DNA from: UBA6168 sp965222975 | GTDB taxonomy: Bacteria > Bacteroidota > Bacteroidia > Chitinophagales > Saprospiraceae | Length of the DNA: 64,000 nucleotides | Assembly (NCBI GenBank): GCA_965222975.1 | Contig: CBDCVJ010000084.1 | Coordinates: forward strand, 1 to 64,000 | Reading direction: 5' to 3' | Shown: positions 1 to 9,058 of the stretch, one piece after another | How positions within the stretch are numbered: the stretch's first letter is position 1 | Layout of the letters: each line of letters starts with the position of its first letter | Position numbers and translations under genes: made by a program | Notes under the pieces: model-generated | The model's input: only the letters and a program-made list of their open reading frames with translations | Database searches by the model: none | What the model was told of the DNA's origin: nothing

Positions 1-675
1 TTATCATTCTTGTTTGTTAGCAATCAGGTATTCGCTCAGAAAATATCAGTAACCTACGAGCAAAAAAGAACCTTTCCTGAATCTTGGTTTTCATCAACCG
101 AAAATAGTAGCGAACTACCAGAAGCTGCTAAGCTCAATCTAAAAAATTATCTTTCCAAAAAAATGAAGGAAGTTAGCATTTTTAAATTACATCATGTTAA
201 GGGAAAGTCTGTTTACCAATTTCATGGTATTAAAGAAGGCACAAAAAGCGGCTCATCGTCAAAAATGGGATGGGTCACCTATTATAAGAATTTTAATACC
301 CAAAACTGTTTTTTTGTATCGAATCAAATGGAAAATAATGAAGCAGTTAAAGTGGACTTTAATGCCTTCGAGTGGGAGTTGTTAAATGAGGAACGAATAA
401 TAATGAATATAGGCTGTAAAAAAGCAACCTGTACCTATAATGGGAATTTAGTAACAGCTTGGTATGCTGAAAGTATTCCAGCTTCAAATGGCCCAAGCAT
501 GTATGCCGGATTGCCTGGTTTGATTCTTTACGTAGAGGATAAAGACACTCAAATTGAAGCTACAGAAATCATTACTAATGTTACGGAAATAGACGAAATA
601 ACAATTCCTGTGATTACGAAATTTATCACCATGGATGAATATAAAAAGAAGCTTATGAGTGGCATTGGCCGTTAA
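1..675 (+). CDS. GLPGLI family protein, 5' end outside window
   Basis: The frame is open from base 1, reading L-S-F before the TTG at base 10, so the gene begins upstream and the TTG is not its start. The first visible residues (LSFLFVSNQVFAQ) look like the end of a signal peptide cut after A-Q. The defining family motif GLPGLILYVED lies about 170 residues in (near base 510). GLPGLI proteins are envelope proteins of unknown biochemical function. They are commonly encoded next to an outer-membrane barrel gene, as here, where the next gene starts 11 bases after the stop. Family call is firm; role is not known. Confidence 0.9.
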   Translation, partial: LSFLFVSNQVFAQKISVTYEQKRTFPESWFSSTENSSELPEAAKLNLKNYLSKKMKEVSIFKLHHVKGKSVYQFHGIKEGTKSGSSSKMGWVTYYKNFNTQNCFFVSNQMENNEAVKVDFNAFEWELLNEERIIMNIGCKKATCTYNGNLVTAWYAESIPASNGPSMYAGLPGLILYVEDKDTQIEATEIITNVTEIDEITIPVITKFITMDEYKKKLMSGIGR

Positions 676-686
676 TCATAAATAAA

Positions 687-3299
687 ATGCGCTCGAACTT
701 AAATAATTATATCAGTTTATTTTTCATTTTATTTATTTGGAGTGAAACTATGGGACAGGTCAATATCCAAGGCCAAGTCCAATCCAAGTCGGAGCATTTT
801 TTAGAAGGGGTTATTATTAAATGTTATGCCCCAGACACCTCCTCTCTTATAAAATATGCTATTTCAAAACAAGGTGGTAAATGGGAGTTGACCAATCTGA
901 AAAAAGGAAATTATGTCCTTCTTTTTTCCCATTTGGGCTACGAAGATTATTATAAAAATATCCACTTAAATGAAGGAGATAGCATTTTCATTTCAGCAAC
1001 CTTACAGGAAAAAGTTTTCAGATTGGAAGACGTGACAGTTAAAGCGCCCCGGTTGGGCATTGTCCAAAAAGGGGACACCTTATTTTATGATTTAAATGCC
1101 TATAAAAGCGGGGCAGAAAAAGACCTAGGTGATTTGCTGAACCAACTGCCGGGGTTGGAAGTGTCAGCAAATGGTGAAATAAAGTACAACGGAAAAAGAG
1201 TGGACAAACTCCTTATCGAAAAAAAAGACATCCTCAACGACCAACACAAGCTGACTACCGAAGGCTTTGAAGCAGTTGACATTGCGGGCATCCAAATTAT
1301 TCAAAATTATAAACCGTTCAGCCAACAATTTTCTGAGGAATGGTCGGACAAAGTGGCCCTGAATGTGGAATTAACAGAAAAAGCTAAAGGGAAATTAAAG
1401 GGCAATATCCAACTGGATGGCGGTTATGAAAAAAAAGCCAAAGGTGCAGCTAACCTATTTAATATCCATCCCAAGTTTGGGTTCACTTCTTTTTTACGGG
1501 GAAACAACACAGGTGAATTAACAGCCTCGGTAAACGATTGGATCAATATGCAGTCATCATTTGCAAGGGCGCTGAACCAAACCAATGGAAATTTTGACGA
1601 CCTAGTGCCCAATGAATTTCATTTCGAAAAAGAATTGAGATCAAATAAGGATTTTCTGATTTCAGTCAACGGAGAATACGACTGGAGTGAAAATGCTAAA
1701 TCAAAAATATCCATTTTAGGTTCTTTACTTAACAGAAACAATCAGGCTGAATTCATTCGGACTTACCCTAATAATGCGGGCATTATTTCGGGCATCAATA
1801 CCGGGGAAACCATGACACCTTTTTTTTATGCCAATTTTAACCATCAATCAAAATTGTCCAAAAAAACAACCCTTGAACTTGAATTGCCTTTTAACATTAA
1901 AGCAACTGACCTTACCAATCAATACAATGGTTCTTTTATCAACAATGGATTTAAATCTTTTTACCAGAAAAAAGGAAAGCAATTTGACATTTCTCCACAG
2001 ATTTATTTTCGACATAAAATAAATGAACGGTTGCGGTTTGGAACAGATTATTCTTTTTCAATAAAAGAAAAGGATTTTGATCATTTAATTGAGGATAGCG
2101 ATTTGATATTTGGTTCTGACTCTTCGCAACTTAATCAGCATTTCAAGTCCGCATCTTTCAGTCAGGTGCTTAATTTTAAAGTGGATTATAAATTCAAAAA
2201 ATTCCGTTCGGGCATTACCCAAAAAATAAACTTTATTTCAGATGAAATAGCATTGAACAATACACCTGTATTTGCCCTGTCAACTGGAAAAAGTATTTTA
2301 AAGGATAAAGTTTCAACTACAGAAATCAGGGTCGGCTATTTATCAGACAAATGGTGGATACAACCGAAATTAGCAATGGTTTACAATCGACGGGCTTTTA
2401 ATAATTCAGAAGAATTGGATTTAAATTGGTTCAATTGTTCGGCCGTGGTCAGGTATAATTTCTCAAAGCTACATTTTATCTTACTCAGTTATGGTTCCAA
2501 CCAAACTCTTGCCAATCACCCTCAAATCAATCGGCTCGAACAGATTCTGGACAATCGCACCTTGACAAATGGGGAAGTGTCTGCGAACCACAAAGTAAGT
2601 GGCCAAAATTTAACGCTGAGTTATTTTTGGTTTAACATAAGGTCAAGGTCAAATCTTCATAGTGTATTTTCGTATTCCAATACTGAAAACCCGATTATCA
2701 CCCAGTCCGTTTTGTCAGATAATTATATTGAGTTTATTCACGTCAAAGCCCTTTTAAACAAATTATTTAATTGGAATACCAACTGGACGCAAAGGCTGTC
2801 CAAATTTCCTCTCACTCTTAAAATGGGTATTAATTTTTCAAAAACAGAAAATGATTTCCTTGATGCCTCTTCTATTTTATTAAATACCTTCCATATAAAC
2901 GCTGGAGTAAACACCAGTTTCAAAAAACCTTTTAACATTAATGTTGGCTATGGCCTTTCAAAAAATGAACAAATAGTGGAAAACATTGCCACCAATTTTA
3001 AAAGCAACAGCGCTTATTTAAAAATTATTTATCAAAAGGAAAAAATTCATATCGAAAATGAATGGCGTTATAATATTAACCGAACCACTGCTGCCAATAG
3101 CTTCAATTTTATAGACTGGGATTTTGAAGTAGAATATGATTTAAGCGATAAATTCTCGCTAACTTTTGTTGGGCAAGATATCCTTAATTTAAAGGGCGTT
3201 AATAATATTTCTGTATTTTATTCTGAGACATATATTGAGCAAAAAGAATTTATCCGATTTCCTGGCAATATTCGAGCGGGAGTATTATTTCGATTTTAA
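687..3299 (+). CDS. outer-membrane beta-barrel protein with carboxypeptidase-regulatory-like domain (TonB-receptor type)
   Basis: 870 residues. A signal peptide ends near MGQ (residue 24). It is followed by a carboxypeptidase-regulatory-like beta-sandwich (about residues 25-110, VNIQGQVQSKSEHFLEGV through ISATLQ). Next comes a plug-like stretch (about 115-235) with DLLNQLPGLEVSANGEIKYNGK, typical of this receptor class. The remainder is barrel sequence rich in alternating aromatic and polar residues, ending in an aromatic residue (VLFRF). It follows the GLPGLI gene by 11 bases, a pairing common in Bacteroidota, so the two probably act together in the outer membrane. I see no clear TonB box, so energised transport is inference. 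Confidence 0.88.
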   Translation: MRSNLNNYISLFFILFIWSETMGQVNIQGQVQSKSEHFLEGVIIKCYAPDTSSLIKYAISKQGGKWELTNLKKGNYVLLFSHLGYEDYYKNIHLNEGDSIFISATLQEKVFRLEDVTVKAPRLGIVQKGDTLFYDLNAYKSGAEKDLGDLLNQLPGLEVSANGEIKYNGKRVDKLLIEKKDILNDQHKLTTEGFEAVDIAGIQIIQNYKPFSQQFSEEWSDKVALNVELTEKAKGKLKGNIQLDGGYEKKAKGAANLFNIHPKFGFTSFLRGNNTGELTASVNDWINMQSSFARALNQTNGNFDDLVPNEFHFEKELRSNKDFLISVNGEYDWSENAKSKISILGSLLNRNNQAEFIRTYPNNAGIISGINTGETMTPFFYANFNHQSKLSKKTTLELELPFNIKATDLTNQYNGSFINNGFKSFYQKKGKQFDISPQIYFRHKINERLRFGTDYSFSIKEKDFDHLIEDSDLIFGSDSSQLNQHFKSASFSQVLNFKVDYKFKKFRSGITQKINFISDEIALNNTPVFALSTGKSILKDKVSTTEIRVGYLSDKWWIQPKLAMVYNRRAFNNSEELDLNWFNCSAVVRYNFSKLHFILLSYGSNQTLANHPQINRLEQILDNRTLTNGEVSANHKVSGQNLTLSYFWFNIRSRSNLHSVFSYSNTENPIITQSVLSDNYIEFIHVKALLNKLFNWNTNWTQRLSKFPLTLKMGINFSKTENDFLDASSILLNTFHINAGVNTSFKKPFNINVGYGLSKNEQIVENIATNFKSNSAYLKIIYQKEKIHIENEWRYNINRTTAANSFNFIDWDFEVEYDLSDKFSLTFVGQDILNLKGVNNISVFYSETYIEQKEFIRFPGNIRAGVLFRF

Positions 3300-3349
3300 T
3301 TCCCCATTTATTGGTATTTTGGCCGCTACAGAAAAAAAGCTTCGTTATT

Positions 3350-5938
3350 ATGATAGTCCAAAATCCAATAAATATGCATACAGTTGCTCCATCCTACTTA
3401 CTTAGTTTTTTTGTGATCCTCTTCTCCAGTTATTTACAAGCGCAAAACGCATGGGTCACCTTCAGCGTTGACATGAGCAGCGAAACAGTCTCTTCCAATG
3501 GCGTTCATATCGCTGGTGATTTTCAATCGGAAGCAGGTTTTGGAGGTGATTGGAACCCAGCTTCCACTATTCTTTCAGATGCTAATGGAGATCAGGTTTA
3601 CGAGGTTTCCGTTAATATTCCTGTCGGAACTTATGAGTACAAATTTATCAATGGCAATGCTTGGGGAAGCGATGAAAAACCACCCGCTGAATGTTCAGTG
3701 GGAGGCACTAACAACCGACAAGTTATAGTTGGTGGTGACCTGAACCTGCCACCTGTCCCATTTAATTCCTGCAATCCTTTTTTACTCCTAACCGTAAATA
3801 TGAATGGGCAGGCCATTGCCCCAGAAGGCGTGCATGTCATGGGCAATTTTCAGGAAGCAGCTGGTTTTCCAAACAACTGGGACCCAAGTTCAACAGCTAT
3901 GCAAGACATCAATGGGGATGGTAGCTATGAAGTTAAATTATCAGTTCCTCCCGGAAATTACTTTTTTAAATTTGTCAATGGCAATACGAATGCTCAAGCA
4001 GAAACACCGCCAACTGACTGCGCCGTAAATGATGGTGCAGGCAATTGGAATCGCACTGTTAGTGTGTCAGCTGGAACAACTACGCCACCTGTTTACTGCT
4101 TCAATACTTGTGACTTATGTGATCCAAGTATTTCAACCAACTATGAGACCTATTGGTGGAATGACAGGGTGTTTTACGAAATATTTGTCCGCAGTTTTTA
4201 CGATAGTGACAATGACGGCATTGGCGATTTTCAAGGCATTATTCAAAAACTGGATTACCTCAATGATGGCGATCCCTCAACAGATACTGATCTTGGAATT
4301 ACCGGCATTTGGTTGATGCCCATGATGGAATCACCCAGTTATCATGGATATGATGTTACTGATTATTATTCGACCGAACCTGATTATGGGACAATGGCGG
4401 ATTTCGAAGAATTATTGGACGAGGCACACGCAAGGGGCATAAAAGTAATTATTGATTTTGTGATGAACCATACTTCCAGCCAGCACCCTTGGTTTACCCA
4501 ATCAAAGAATAACCAAAATGGTTTTCGGGATTGGTATGTTTGGTCTGATAATAACCCTGGCTGGAATGGCCCTTGGGGGCAACCGGTTTGGCACAACAGC
4601 GGCGGCGATTATTATTATGGCATATTCTGGAGCGGCATGCCCGATTTAAATTATAGTCATCCACCTGTAAAAGAGGAACTATTTAATATCGCTGATTTTT
4701 GGTTGGATAAAGGCGTGGATGGATTTCGCTTGGATGCGATTAAATATTTGGATGAAGATGGTACTATCGTAGAAAATACGCCAGAGAATTTTGTGTTGCT
4801 CGAAGAATTTAATGATGTGTATAAAAATAATAATCCCGATGATTTTGCAGTGGGGGAGGTTTGGTCAAATACGGCAACTATTATTCCTTATGTACAAAAT
4901 GACCGTTTGGATGTTTGCTTTGAATTTGACTTGGCGGGAGCTATTATTAATACCGTGAATAACAATAATCCGAGCACTGTTCAAAATCAAATTGTTACAT
5001 TACAGCAGTCTTATCCCCGTTTGCAATACGCTACTTTTTTGACCAATCACGACATAGATCGGATATTTAATCAATTCGGAAATAATACCGATAAAATGAA
5101 ACAAGCTGCTGCTATGTATTTGACCATGCCGGGCATTCCATTTATTTACTATGGCGAAGAATTGGGCATGATCGGAACAGGTATGCATGAAAATATTCGA
5201 CGACCCATGCAATGGTCAAATGGAACAAATGGCGGTTTCAGTACCAGTACCCCTTGGTATGGTTTGGGGAATAATTATATGACCAATAATGTGGCGTCCA
5301 TGGAGAGCAACCCGAATTCCCTCCTCCGACATTACCGTAAACTAATTCACATTCGCAATGACCAGACAGCATTGCGTCAAGGCTATCTTTTAAAGGTGAA
5401 TAATAGCAATACTGGTATTTTAAGCTATGCACGAATTGGAGAAGAAGAGGCCGTCATTGTATTATCCAATTTAGGTTCATCATCCAATAGCCCTTCCATT
5501 TCCCTTCCTATTTCTTCTTTGCCGAGCGGGAATTACTATGTGTGGGAATTATATAATAATGAACCAATGGGCACAGTAACACTAAATAGCAATGGTGGAT
5601 TTTCTAACTGGTCAATTTCCGGAGAGGTATTAGGGGAGAGGGAAACGTGGATATTGTCCCTATCCATGAACCCCGTTTCAACTTCAACTATTTTAGATAA
5701 CAACCTTGCTATATCATTATTTCCAAATCCTGCTTTTGAGCAAATCCAAGTAGCATTAGAACGGCCCGAAAGCGGTGTTGTAGAATTATTTAATTCATCG
5801 GGAAAAAATTTAAATCAATATGATTTTGCTGAAGGGAAAGTGACTATTCCAACTGATAATTTATCAGCCGGGATGTATTTTATAAAAGTATCGGCAGATG
5901 GAAAAACTACAATTGAACGCTTTATGGTAGTCAGGTGA
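3350..5938 (+). CDS. secreted GH13 alpha-amylase with two N-terminal starch-binding-like domains and T9SS tail
   Basis: 862 residues from ATG 3350; an ATG at 3374 (MHTVAPSYLL) gives an equally good signal peptide ending in LQAQ. I did not use an upstream in-frame TTG at 3311. Two tandem beta-sandwich modules follow (VHIAGDFQ...DWNP and VHVMGNFQ...NWDP). Then comes the GH13 barrel with all four conserved regions: DFVMNH (region I), GFRLDAIK with nucleophile Asp near residue 462, GEVW with acid Glu near 503, and FLTNHD with Asp near 568. The last ~80 residues (LFPNPAFEQ to RFMVVR) are a T9SS sorting domain. It should hydrolyse alpha-1,4-glucans at the cell surface or outside. It starts about 50 bases after the barrel gene, so the three genes may form a glycan-use operon (inference). 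Confidence 0.93.
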   Translation: MIVQNPINMHTVAPSYLLSFFVILFSSYLQAQNAWVTFSVDMSSETVSSNGVHIAGDFQSEAGFGGDWNPASTILSDANGDQVYEVSVNIPVGTYEYKFINGNAWGSDEKPPAECSVGGTNNRQVIVGGDLNLPPVPFNSCNPFLLLTVNMNGQAIAPEGVHVMGNFQEAAGFPNNWDPSSTAMQDINGDGSYEVKLSVPPGNYFFKFVNGNTNAQAETPPTDCAVNDGAGNWNRTVSVSAGTTTPPVYCFNTCDLCDPSISTNYETYWWNDRVFYEIFVRSFYDSDNDGIGDFQGIIQKLDYLNDGDPSTDTDLGITGIWLMPMMESPSYHGYDVTDYYSTEPDYGTMADFEELLDEAHARGIKVIIDFVMNHTSSQHPWFTQSKNNQNGFRDWYVWSDNNPGWNGPWGQPVWHNSGGDYYYGIFWSGMPDLNYSHPPVKEELFNIADFWLDKGVDGFRLDAIKYLDEDGTIVENTPENFVLLEEFNDVYKNNNPDDFAVGEVWSNTATIIPYVQNDRLDVCFEFDLAGAIINTVNNNNPSTVQNQIVTLQQSYPRLQYATFLTNHDIDRIFNQFGNNTDKMKQAAAMYLTMPGIPFIYYGEELGMIGTGMHENIRRPMQWSNGTNGGFSTSTPWYGLGNNYMTNNVASMESNPNSLLRHYRKLIHIRNDQTALRQGYLLKVNNSNTGILSYARIGEEEAVIVLSNLGSSSNSPSISLPISSLPSGNYYVWELYNNEPMGTVTLNSNGGFSNWSISGEVLGERETWILSLSMNPVSTSTILDNNLAISLFPNPAFEQIQVALERPESGVVELFNSSGKNLNQYDFAEGKVTIPTDNLSAGMYFIKVSADGKTTIERFMVVR

Positions 5939-5987
5939 TTTGTGTCAATGGGTTGCTTACAAAAACATATAACACTTTTTTTTGGAA

Positions 5988-6106
5988 ACATATAGGCACA
6001 TGGTAATTTTTTTCCAAAAAAATTAAAACCAACTTTGCGTATCCATTTAAATTTTTTTTGAAATAAAATTTCTTAAAAAAACTATGTGCCCTATGCCTAT
6101 GTGTTA
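5988..6106. repeat. imperfect inverted repeat in the amylase 3' region
   Basis: The 451 bases between the amylase stop and the cyclophilin stop hold no credible gene. Around 5988-6012 the sequence runs acata-taggcacatgg followed by a T run. Around 6072-6106 the reverse complement of a very similar string appears (an A run, then ctatgtgcc and cctatgtgtt). The arms can pair over about 20 bases with small bulges. A 60-codon open frame at 6086 overlaps the right arm and has no recognisable protein features. Confidence 0.5.
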
Positions 6107-6299
6107 AAAAATAATTTTGACATTGTTTCTCTACCGTACACTTTTTATTTCAAACACGTTTTCAGGCCAAAAGAGAAGAATCCTACAGAGAGAGGTGTGT
6201 GTTTTTTTCCAAGAGCCGACGTTATGAATCAATCATCGCAACAAGATTGCTCGGAAATATTAAGATGAACTACCCACGTTTAGGAACAAACTTTAAAAT

Positions 6300-6338
6300 A
6301 AAACAGCTTCCCAAATCCAATTCGGGAAGCTGTTTTTT
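6300..6338. terminator. bidirectional intrinsic terminator
   Basis: The stem aacagcttccc pairs with gggaagctgtt. It is flanked by A on the left and T on the right, with an 11-base loop. It lies between the convergent amylase and cyclophilin genes and can serve both. Confidence 0.85.
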
Positions 6339-6389
6339 AGTTGCCAAATTTTAAGACAAATTTTCAAAATCCGTCTAAACTGAAACCGA

Positions 6390-6821
6390 TTAATCAATCA
6401 CTACAATCTTCTCAATCTTATCCCCCTGCTGAATCATATCAATCACATCCAGTCCCTCTGCCACTTTTCCAAAACAAGTATGGTTGCGGTCGAGGTGCGC
6501 GGTGTTGTCGCGGCTGTGGCAAATGAAGAATTGCGAGCCACCTGTGTTGCGCCCAGCGTGCGCCATGGACAGTACGCCTTTGTCGTGGTACTGGTTATCG
6601 CCGTCGAGTTCGCAATCAATTTTGTAGCCGGGGCCACCAGTGCCAGTGCCATGCGGGCAGCCGCCTTGAATGACAAAATTGGGGATCACCCGGTGGAAAT
6701 TCAGGCCGTCGTAAAAACCTTTTTTAGCAAGGTCGGTGAAGTTCTTGACGGTGTTGGGGGCATCAGCTTCATAGAACTCTACTTTCATCAGCCCTTTTGC
6801 GGTGTGTATTTCGGCAGTCAT
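6390..6821 (-). CDS. cyclophilin-type peptidyl-prolyl cis-trans isomerase
   Basis: 143 residues from the ATG at 6821 (MTAEIHTAKGLMKVEF). The longer upstream frame reads as AT-rich leader, so I trimmed it. Signature elements are present in order: NFTDLAKKGFYDGLNFHRV with the catalytic Arg of the FHR motif, IPNFVIQGGCP, GxxSMAHAGRNTGGSQFFI, and HLDRNHTCFGKV. The Trp of eukaryotic cyclophilins is replaced by His in HLDRNH; position-specific substitutions here are common in bacteria. There is no signal peptide, so it acts in the cytoplasm on prolyl bonds. It is transcribed divergently from the sigma factor at 7041. Confidence 0.93.
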   Translation of the reverse strand: MTAEIHTAKGLMKVEFYEADAPNTVKNFTDLAKKGFYDGLNFHRVIPNFVIQGGCPHGTGTGGPGYKIDCELDGDNQYHDKGVLSMAHAGRNTGGSQFFICHSRDNTAHLDRNHTCFGKVAEGLDVIDMIQQGDKIEKIVVID

Positions 6822-7040
6822 AAAATTTTTGTTTTTTGTGAAAAAATGGGCGCAAAGGTAGGAAATTGGGAAAATAGGAATAGAGAAATTATTAATTGTC
6901 AGATTCAAACGTAACTTGTTGTTTTTCAATTAAATAACGCCCCAGCTTTTAAATTTTCAAAAAAAATAATGCCCTTCTGTAATTTTTTCCCTTTCCTTGC
7001 TACTAACGAAACGATAGTTCAAAAAAAACGGAAATCATTT

Positions 7041-7538
7041 ATGCCAAACAATTTGGAAGATCGATATGTGGCGCTGATACAGCAGCATGAGGGGATTGTT
7101 CACAAAGTGATCAGCCTGCATATTGATGATGCGGAAGATAAAAAGGATTTGTTTCAGGAAATTCTGTTACAGGCCTGGAAGTCTTTTGGAAAATTCGAGG
7201 GCAAATCGAGCTTTAGCACTTGGCTTTACCGGGTAGCGTTGAATACGGTTTTTAATTTTAAAAAATCGGAAAAGAAAAAGGAAAAAACGAATGAGGCTGC
7301 CCTTGAATTGATAGAACAACGAACCGAAAAAAAAGAAAATCACGAACTACTTTATTTTTTAATCCGTCAATTGGACGAAGTGGATCGGACATTAATGACG
7401 CTGCATTTAGATGGATATAAAAATAAAGAAATCGCTGAAATCTTAGGTATGACCACGAACCATGTGAATGTAAAAATTCACCGATTGAAAACCCAGATTG
7501 TTGAAGCATTTAAAAAAGTAAAAAATGAACCTGTTTAA
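7041..7538 (+). CDS. ECF-type RNA polymerase sigma factor
   Basis: 165 residues from ATG 7041 (MPNNLEDRYVALIQQH). Region 2 spans about residues 8-75, with DLFQEILLQAWKSFGKFEGK and the STWLYRVALN core. Region 4 covers roughly 110-160 with the helix-turn-helix NKEIAEILGMTTNHVNVKIH. The linker between them is very lysine/glutamate rich. Its stop overlaps the start of the membrane protein at 7525 by 14 bases, so the two are translationally coupled. By analogy with other ECF pairs that partner is the likely regulator of this sigma factor (inference). Confidence 0.92.
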   Translation: MPNNLEDRYVALIQQHEGIVHKVISLHIDDAEDKKDLFQEILLQAWKSFGKFEGKSSFSTWLYRVALNTVFNFKKSEKKKEKTNEAALELIEQRTEKKENHELLYFLIRQLDEVDRTLMTLHLDGYKNKEIAEILGMTTNHVNVKIHRLKTQIVEAFKKVKNEPV

Positions 7539-8142
7539 AGAGTGGGAAAAAATAAATCAGGAAAAATTTTCATCATCAACCATAAAAAAAGAAGAAATCA
7601 TGCAAGCAATTTCAAAAGAATCCTCTTTGACTATTAACGAATTAAAAAAGCGACTGAAGCACAAAATTAATTGGGTGATTTTTTTCATTCTCGCATTTAT
7701 AATTTGGTTTATCCTTAGTATTTCTCACCCAACGGTTCTGCCAGTCATTGGATTTATTATAGTGCTTTATATTATTGGATTTATTCTATTATGGAATCAA
7801 TATAAAAAAATAGATGCTCAAATTGACCCTAACACGGACGTATTAACGGCCATGAAAAAAAATGCTAATATTTTGAACAAGGCTCTAAAGCATAAAAAAT
7901 ACTTTGGCTTGATGACCTTGCCAATTGCTGCCGCATGTGGATTGATGGTCAGTGATTTATACAGTGGACAAACTGTTTTGGAGATTTTATCCAATTCCAA
8001 ATCTGTGATAAAGATTATTGGTTTTATTATTTTTTTTGTTCCACTCATGAGTATTTTTAGCCATAAAATGAACGATATTGCTTATGGCGATTATATTAAA
8101 AAATTGCAAAAAAATATTCGTAAAATGGAGGAGTTGGTTTAA
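7525..8142 (+). CDS. four-helix membrane protein coupled to ECF sigma factor (candidate anti-sigma)
   Basis: 205 residues. The first ~45 are charged and probably cytoplasmic (MNLFKEWEKINQEKF, then two short helices). There follow four hydrophobic segments at about residues 50-66, 71-91, 129-149 and 157-175. The tail (KLQKNIRKMEELV) is a charged helix. I recognise no named domain and no zinc-binding HxxxCxxC motif of classic anti-sigma factors. The 14-base overlap with the sigma gene is the main reason to suspect that it sequesters or signals to that factor. Confidence 0.6.
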   Translation: MNLFKEWEKINQEKFSSSTIKKEEIMQAISKESSLTINELKKRLKHKINWVIFFILAFIIWFILSISHPTVLPVIGFIIVLYIIGFILLWNQYKKIDAQIDPNTDVLTAMKKNANILNKALKHKKYFGLMTLPIAAACGLMVSDLYSGQTVLEILSNSKSVIKIIGFIIFFVPLMSIFSHKMNDIAYGDYIKKLQKNIRKMEELV

Positions 8143-8268
8143 GTAGCTGCAACGAATCAGGTTTGAAGAATTTTTTTTTATAAAACCCTTTAACAAAAGT
8201 TGAGAATAGAAAATATTTAAACCAAAAGCCAAACCCAACGTTATAAATTGCAATAAAATCAGATTCGC

Positions 8269-8445
8269 ATGAAATTACCTGCTTACACTTTTCCCATTTT
8301 TTACGCCGCCATATTATTGATTGTCTTTTTAGCATTTTTTCCAACCAGTACTTCTGTTTTTGTAATAATGATGATCCTGCCTGCTCTTGTTTTATACCAG
8401 GCGTACATCATCTTAAAGGATGAAGATTTGGAAAACAAAAATTAA
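8269..8445 (+). CDS. small membrane protein, 58 residues
   Basis: ATG at 8269 to TAA at 8445. The sequence has two hydrophobic stretches (FPIFYAAILLIVFLAFF and VFVIMMILPALVLYQAYIIL) split by PTSTS, and ends in a charged tail (KDEDLENKN). The even hydrophobicity and charged tail support a real two-helix membrane peptide rather than noise. It lies 126 bases after the sigma-linked membrane protein and could belong to the same transcript. Function unknown. Confidence 0.5.
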   Translation: MKLPAYTFPIFYAAILLIVFLAFFPTSTSVFVIMMILPALVLYQAYIILKDEDLENKN

Positions 8446-8764
8446 ACACGCCTTTGTTTAAGAATGTGTAATATCCTAACAATCAATGTTTTATAACTTT
8501 GATTGCAAAAATTTAATAAAACATTCACTTTAGAACGTTTTTTTTTAAATTTGCGATTAATTAATAGCTTCTCGAGCTAAAGAATCAGTCTTGATGTAAT
8601 AAACTTTAACTACTTTTTTACATTACGGCCCATTAATGACTTCATTTTTTCATATTCTTTATATCTTATTTGGGGTATAAATGGGCTGCCTAATTGTTCT
8701 AATTTGCATCTTGAATAAAATCAAATACCGATTTATAATATTATTAAGTTTTAAATTAGAAGAC
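8446..8764. other. AT-rich intergenic stretch
   Basis: About 320 bases with no credible gene. A small hairpin (caatcaa at 8480 pairing with ttgattg ending at 8505) lacks a T run. I see no other structure. Confidence 0.4.
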
Positions 8765-8995
8765 ATGAAAAAGACAAAGAGCTTCACATTGTTATTTACT
8801 TTAATATCTGTTGGCAATATCCTATTTGGTTTTTTCACCGCATTCTTAACTATGGACGAAGGGTGGTCTTTATCTGAAGAAAAGTCGTTGATGATTTATA
8901 TTATAATAGTATTTGCAGTTTTATTATCTGTTGTTGGCTTTATGAGTGTAGTTAAAGAAGTAAAAAAAATAAAACCTGATATAACTGGATTTTAA
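8765..8995 (+). CDS. small two-helix membrane protein, 76 residues
   Basis: Starts at ATG 8765 (MKKTKSFTLLFTLISVGN); the longer frame from 8681 is not needed. Two hydrophobic segments (about residues 6-28 and 42-63) are separated by an acidic loop (MDEGWSLSEEKS). The C-terminus is lysine rich (VVKEVKKIKPD). No family recognised. It sits in a markedly AT-rich block (about 8.4-10.1 kb) together with the next membrane protein. Confidence 0.55.
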   Translation: MKKTKSFTLLFTLISVGNILFGFFTAFLTMDEGWSLSEEKSLMIYIIIVFAVLLSVVGFMSVVKEVKKIKPDITGF

Positions 8996-9058
8996 ATAGA
9001 ACAATTTCTTTTGTTATTCTAATTTTTAGTTATAATTACAAACCTTGACCTCCCTATT

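Noticed and set aside
6086..6268. 60-codon frame after the amylase
   Set aside because: Overlaps an inverted-repeat arm, no hydrophobic, domain or composition signal of a real protein.
6480..6914. 144-codon frame antisense to the cyclophilin
   Set aside because: Mirror of the conserved cyclophilin frame.
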